A stretch of 41,916 nucleotides of DNA. Origin: Deltaproteobacteria bacterium (GTDB lineage Bacteria; Desulfobacterota; GWC2-55-46; UBA9637). Both the position numbers and the translations under genes were made by a program. The notes beneath the pieces are model-generated. The model ran no database searches. It was not told the DNA's origin and saw only the letters and a program-made list of their open reading frames with translations. How positions within the stretch are numbered: position 1 is the stretch's first letter; every line of letters starts with the position of its first letter. The DNA lies in assembly GCA_016200645.1 (NCBI GenBank), contig JACQEJ010000118.1, positions 1-41,916 on the forward strand. Direction: 5' to 3'. Positions 39,395 through 41,916 of this stretch are shown here, piece by piece.

Positions 39395-40507
39395 ATGAAA
39401 ATTTCTTTAAATAGCATCAGTAAAAACTGGAGAGGTAGCGTTCTTCGGGAAGAATCAACACTTCATCAGCTTTCTCCTTATTTAGGTAAGATGAAATCTT
39501 CAATGGCGAATTCGCTGGTTTCAGCGTTTACAAGCAAAGGTGATAATATATATGATCCATTCTGTGGATCGGGAACTATAGCTCTTGAATCGTGGGCGAG
39601 TGGGCGCAATATTATTGCAAATGATTTAAGTCCGTATGCGTTTACCCTTACACGAGCAAAGCTTTATCCCCACTATTCGATAGATGACACAAATGCTGAA
39701 ATTGAGGATATTGCTAAACAGGTATCTCTTTATATCAGCAAGGTAGATTTAAGACATATCCCTATGTGGGTGCGCTCCTACTTTCATCCCGAAACTCTAC
39801 GCGAGATTATTGCTTGGTTTCAAGTTCTTAAATTGAAGAAATCTTATTTTTTGTTGTCTTGCCTTCTTGGGATTCTTCATCACCAAAGACCGGGATTCTT
39901 ATCGTATCCATGTAGTCATACAGTGCCGTACAAGCGAGAAAAGAATTTTCCAAGGGAAGACTTCCCCGAGCTATACCAATATCGGCCGGTTCGAGAGCGA
40001 CTTGAAAAAAAGGTTGCGCGTGCATTAAAAAGAGTTCCTCATTTTGACAATGATTTAATTCGTATGTGTAATAGGTATGATGCTGCCAAACATATTCCGA
40101 AACAAAAGGTGAACGCTATTATTACAAGCCCACCGTATATGCGGCAGTTAGACTATGCAAGAGACAATCGGCTCCGCTTGTGGTTTTTGGGCGAACGGGA
40201 TTGGAAATCTCTTGACAGCGTTATATCACCAGCGGAAGCAGACTTCATTAGTCTTTTCAGGCGCTGTTTGAGTCAGTGGAAAAATGTCTTAATTCGCAGA
40301 GGATTGTGTGTCCTTGTGCTTGGAGATACACGAAGCCGGTTATATAACATGCTTCTGCCTGATGTTGTTGCTCATATTGCGACCAAAGAAGTTGGTGGTT
40401 ATTCCGTGTGTTGGAAGCATACCGAAGCGATTCCTAATGAACGACGTGTGCGCCGTGGTTGTTTTGGAAGCTTAACAGAAACTATTTTGGTATTACGGAA
40501 AAATTAA
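39395..40507 (+). CDS. DNA N-methyltransferase (candidate defence operon, gene 1)
   Basis: A 370-residue adenine or cytosine N-methyltransferase. The SAM-binding motif I DPFCGSGT is at 54-61 and the catalytic motif IV TSPPY at 244-248, about 190 residues apart. A probable target-recognition region lies between, an order reminiscent of alpha-class enzymes. The sequence RGLCVLVLGDTRSR precedes the final strands. The coding sequence is visibly more A+T-rich than the exbBD genes before it, and its TAA is followed with no gap by ATG 40508, so it forms an operon with the kinase/ATPase. A self-protection or signalling methylase of a defence system is inferred. Confidence 0.85.
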   Translation: MKISLNSISKNWRGSVLREESTLHQLSPYLGKMKSSMANSLVSAFTSKGDNIYDPFCGSGTIALESWASGRNIIANDLSPYAFTLTRAKLYPHYSIDDTNAEIEDIAKQVSLYISKVDLRHIPMWVRSYFHPETLREIIAWFQVLKLKKSYFLLSCLLGILHHQRPGFLSYPCSHTVPYKREKNFPREDFPELYQYRPVRERLEKKVARALKRVPHFDNDLIRMCNRYDAAKHIPKQKVNAIITSPPYMRQLDYARDNRLRLWFLGERDWKSLDSVISPAEADFISLFRRCLSQWKNVLIRRGLCVLVLGDTRSRLYNMLLPDVVAHIATKEVGGYSVCWKHTEAIPNERRVRRGCFGSLTETILVLRKN

Positions 40508-41916
40508 ATGCAAAAAAATCTACCGGATAAAGAATTCTTTATTGGCAAGCCTTTGCCTGGCATGGAACATTATGTCATTGATGTGTATATAAATTCAGGT
40601 GGTAATGCACACATGTTTCGTGCATATTCATCTGCTTTGAATAATTATATGGCTTGCAAAATTATACCTAAAGCCAACTTGCCTATAAATAAATTAGGGC
40701 AGGATGCATGGTTTATCGAGCCACAAAAGGCTAACTCACTAAGGAACCATATGGTTGTTAAGTGTAACCATCATTTACTCTGGAAGGATGACACTAAAGG
40801 GATAGATTGTTTTGTGCTCTGCTATGAGTATGTTAAGGGTGAAAATTTAGCTGAGTATATCAAAAACAATAAGAAAGAAATATCAATCGAGTTTATATTA
40901 GATTTCTTGAAATCTGTATTAGAATTATTGATTGAAATGAAAGGGAAGGGAATCAAGCACGAAGATATGCATTCGAGGAATATATTGATCGAGTCACCGA
41001 ATGAATTCCAGATTAAGCCAAAAACGGCTTTTAGGGTTACAGATTTTGGCGTATGGCCGACAAGTGGTGATTTTTGGATAACAGATGATTATGAGCAACT
41101 CGCAATAACCTTGAAGGAATTGTTGGAATGTGTAAATTATAGTAGTGACGGCATAACTTCTAAGGAAAAATTTATTTTTAACTTTTTAGACAAGCAATTT
41201 AAAAGGCATCTTGTTGAGCACGATCCAATCAGAGATCCTATTGCGCGGCAACCTGAATTATTGTATAAAAAACTTGATAATCTTGATAAAGAATTCACGA
41301 GGTTAGAAAAGAATACTTTAAGTATTAAGCTTGTTAGCCCTTTTGATGGTTTGAGTTGCGAACAAATAAGCGAAGATAGTACGCTGAAGGCGCTTTATTC
41401 AGATAAATTCCTTGGTCTCGAGTATATACAACATCTAAACAATCTCATGCTAACCGGCCCTCGCGGTTGTGGCAAGAGCACTGTTTTTAAAAGTTTAAGT
41501 TTGCGTCATCGCGTTCTTGTTGATGATGATAAACCGGAAAATGTTAAGTATATAGGCATCTATTATAATTGCAATTCAGACCTTTATTTCGCCTTCCCAA
41601 GGTACCGACTTCCTGACGATAACGCTGCCTATGAGTTGCCACTTTATTACATAACTGCAACATTATTAATTGAAGTATTAGATACCATCAAGATTTGGGC
41701 AATGCGTCATTTTGAAAAGATATTTCTCGAAGTAGAACAGCGTGTTTCTAAAATGTTGTGGGAGGTGCTTGAGATTACACCACCTCAACAGCCAAATGCT
41801 AATAGCTTTATGACAATAATCGCATGGCTGGCGAATGAGAGAAAAAATGTTGCCGGCAAGTACAGGCTTTCTAATATACCTGATTACAATAAGGACAAAA
41901 CTTTTTTTAACCCTAG
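40508..41916 (+). CDS. protein kinase/P-loop ATPase fusion, truncated by window end (gene 2)
   Basis: An open frame from ATG 40508 runs to the window edge (469 codons visible, no stop). Residues 1-220 are a protein-kinase-like domain: ACK with Lys51 as the ATP-binding lysine, KHEDMHSRNIL (H150s; Asp153 as catalytic base, HED instead of HRD) and TDFG at 178-181. Residues about 290 onward form an NTPase domain with Walker A GPRGCGKST (317-325), like STAND/ORC-type ATPases. Kinase plus ATPase in one chain, next to a DNA methylase, recalls Pgl/BREX components (PglW-type kinase, PglX methylase) but matches no system I can name. The C-terminus lies outside the window. Confidence 0.75.
   Translation, partial: MQKNLPDKEFFIGKPLPGMEHYVIDVYINSGGNAHMFRAYSSALNNYMACKIIPKANLPINKLGQDAWFIEPQKANSLRNHMVVKCNHHLLWKDDTKGIDCFVLCYEYVKGENLAEYIKNNKKEISIEFILDFLKSVLELLIEMKGKGIKHEDMHSRNILIESPNEFQIKPKTAFRVTDFGVWPTSGDFWITDDYEQLAITLKELLECVNYSSDGITSKEKFIFNFLDKQFKRHLVEHDPIRDPIARQPELLYKKLDNLDKEFTRLEKNTLSIKLVSPFDGLSCEQISEDSTLKALYSDKFLGLEYIQHLNNLMLTGPRGCGKSTVFKSLSLRHRVLVDDDKPENVKYIGIYYNCNSDLYFAFPRYRLPDDNAAYELPLYYITATLLIEVLDTIKIWAMRHFEKIFLEVEQRVSKMLWEVLEITPPQQPNANSFMTIIAWLANERKNVAGKYRLSNIPDYNKDKTFFNP

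Overview
The window reads as a chromosome segment of a Gram-negative, probably anaerobic or microaerophilic bacterium. Lipid A genes (LpxK, LpxL-like), a secretin, ExbB/ExbD and secreted or lipoprotein genes indicate an outer membrane. GH57, citramalate synthase, hemerythrin-like proteins and an NtrC-type regulator with a sigma-54 promoter fit Nitrospirota or an old 'Deltaproteobacteria' lineage. That placement is an inference; no rRNA or marker tree is available. Nearly every gene is on the + strand. No tRNA or rRNA was recognised.

Layout. 1-2010: accessory DNA with a ClpP-fold (SDH-type) protease gene, two small ORFs, a graveyard of restriction/antitoxin fragments (HsdS C-terminus, UPF0175-like piece) and a frameshifted small gene. 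2015-4106: cimA and a membrane-anchored helix-hairpin-helix protein. 4130-11966: a type IV pilus/MSHA-like assembly operon behind a TTGACA promoter (MerR, ExeA/MshM-like ATPase, MshN-like TPR protein, PilM, N, O, P, Q, SPOR protein). 12046-16840: three exported proteins (M15-like, propeller/helical, Ig/CARDB). 16904-26413: miaB, bifunctional nuclease, two degenerate REC-containing signalling proteins, PHP phosphoesterase, BamB-like lipoprotein, GH57. 26538-28577: promoter, one solitary type I-C-like CRISPR repeat, then three unrecognised genes, the last PD-(D/E)XK-like. 28580-28995: an inverted-repeat element and a palindrome. 29061-30992: NtrC-type regulator and, behind a sigma-54 promoter, a small exported protein. 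31277-33372: lipid A genes. 33375-33659: transposase relic. 33739-39373: transketolase, DUF2249/hemerythrin, methyltransferase, hemerythrin, gamma-carbonic-anhydrase-like protein, ExbB, ExbD. 39395-41916: a DNA methyltransferase abutting a protein kinase/P-loop ATPase fusion that runs off the window, a candidate defence operon.

The most striking pattern is not a gene. At least ten loci carry arrays of 7-base units, usually a forward array followed by a complementary reverse array, so each could fold as a long hairpin. The heptamer differs from locus to locus but the architecture is the same. Arrays sit at gene ends, supply the signal-peptide codons of PilP, PilQ and a lipoprotein, add tails or N-terminal extensions, and are inserted in frame inside MiaB. 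The other main leads are the CRISPR repeat in the 5' leader of the unknown operon and the methyltransferase plus kinase/ATPase pair at the right edge.
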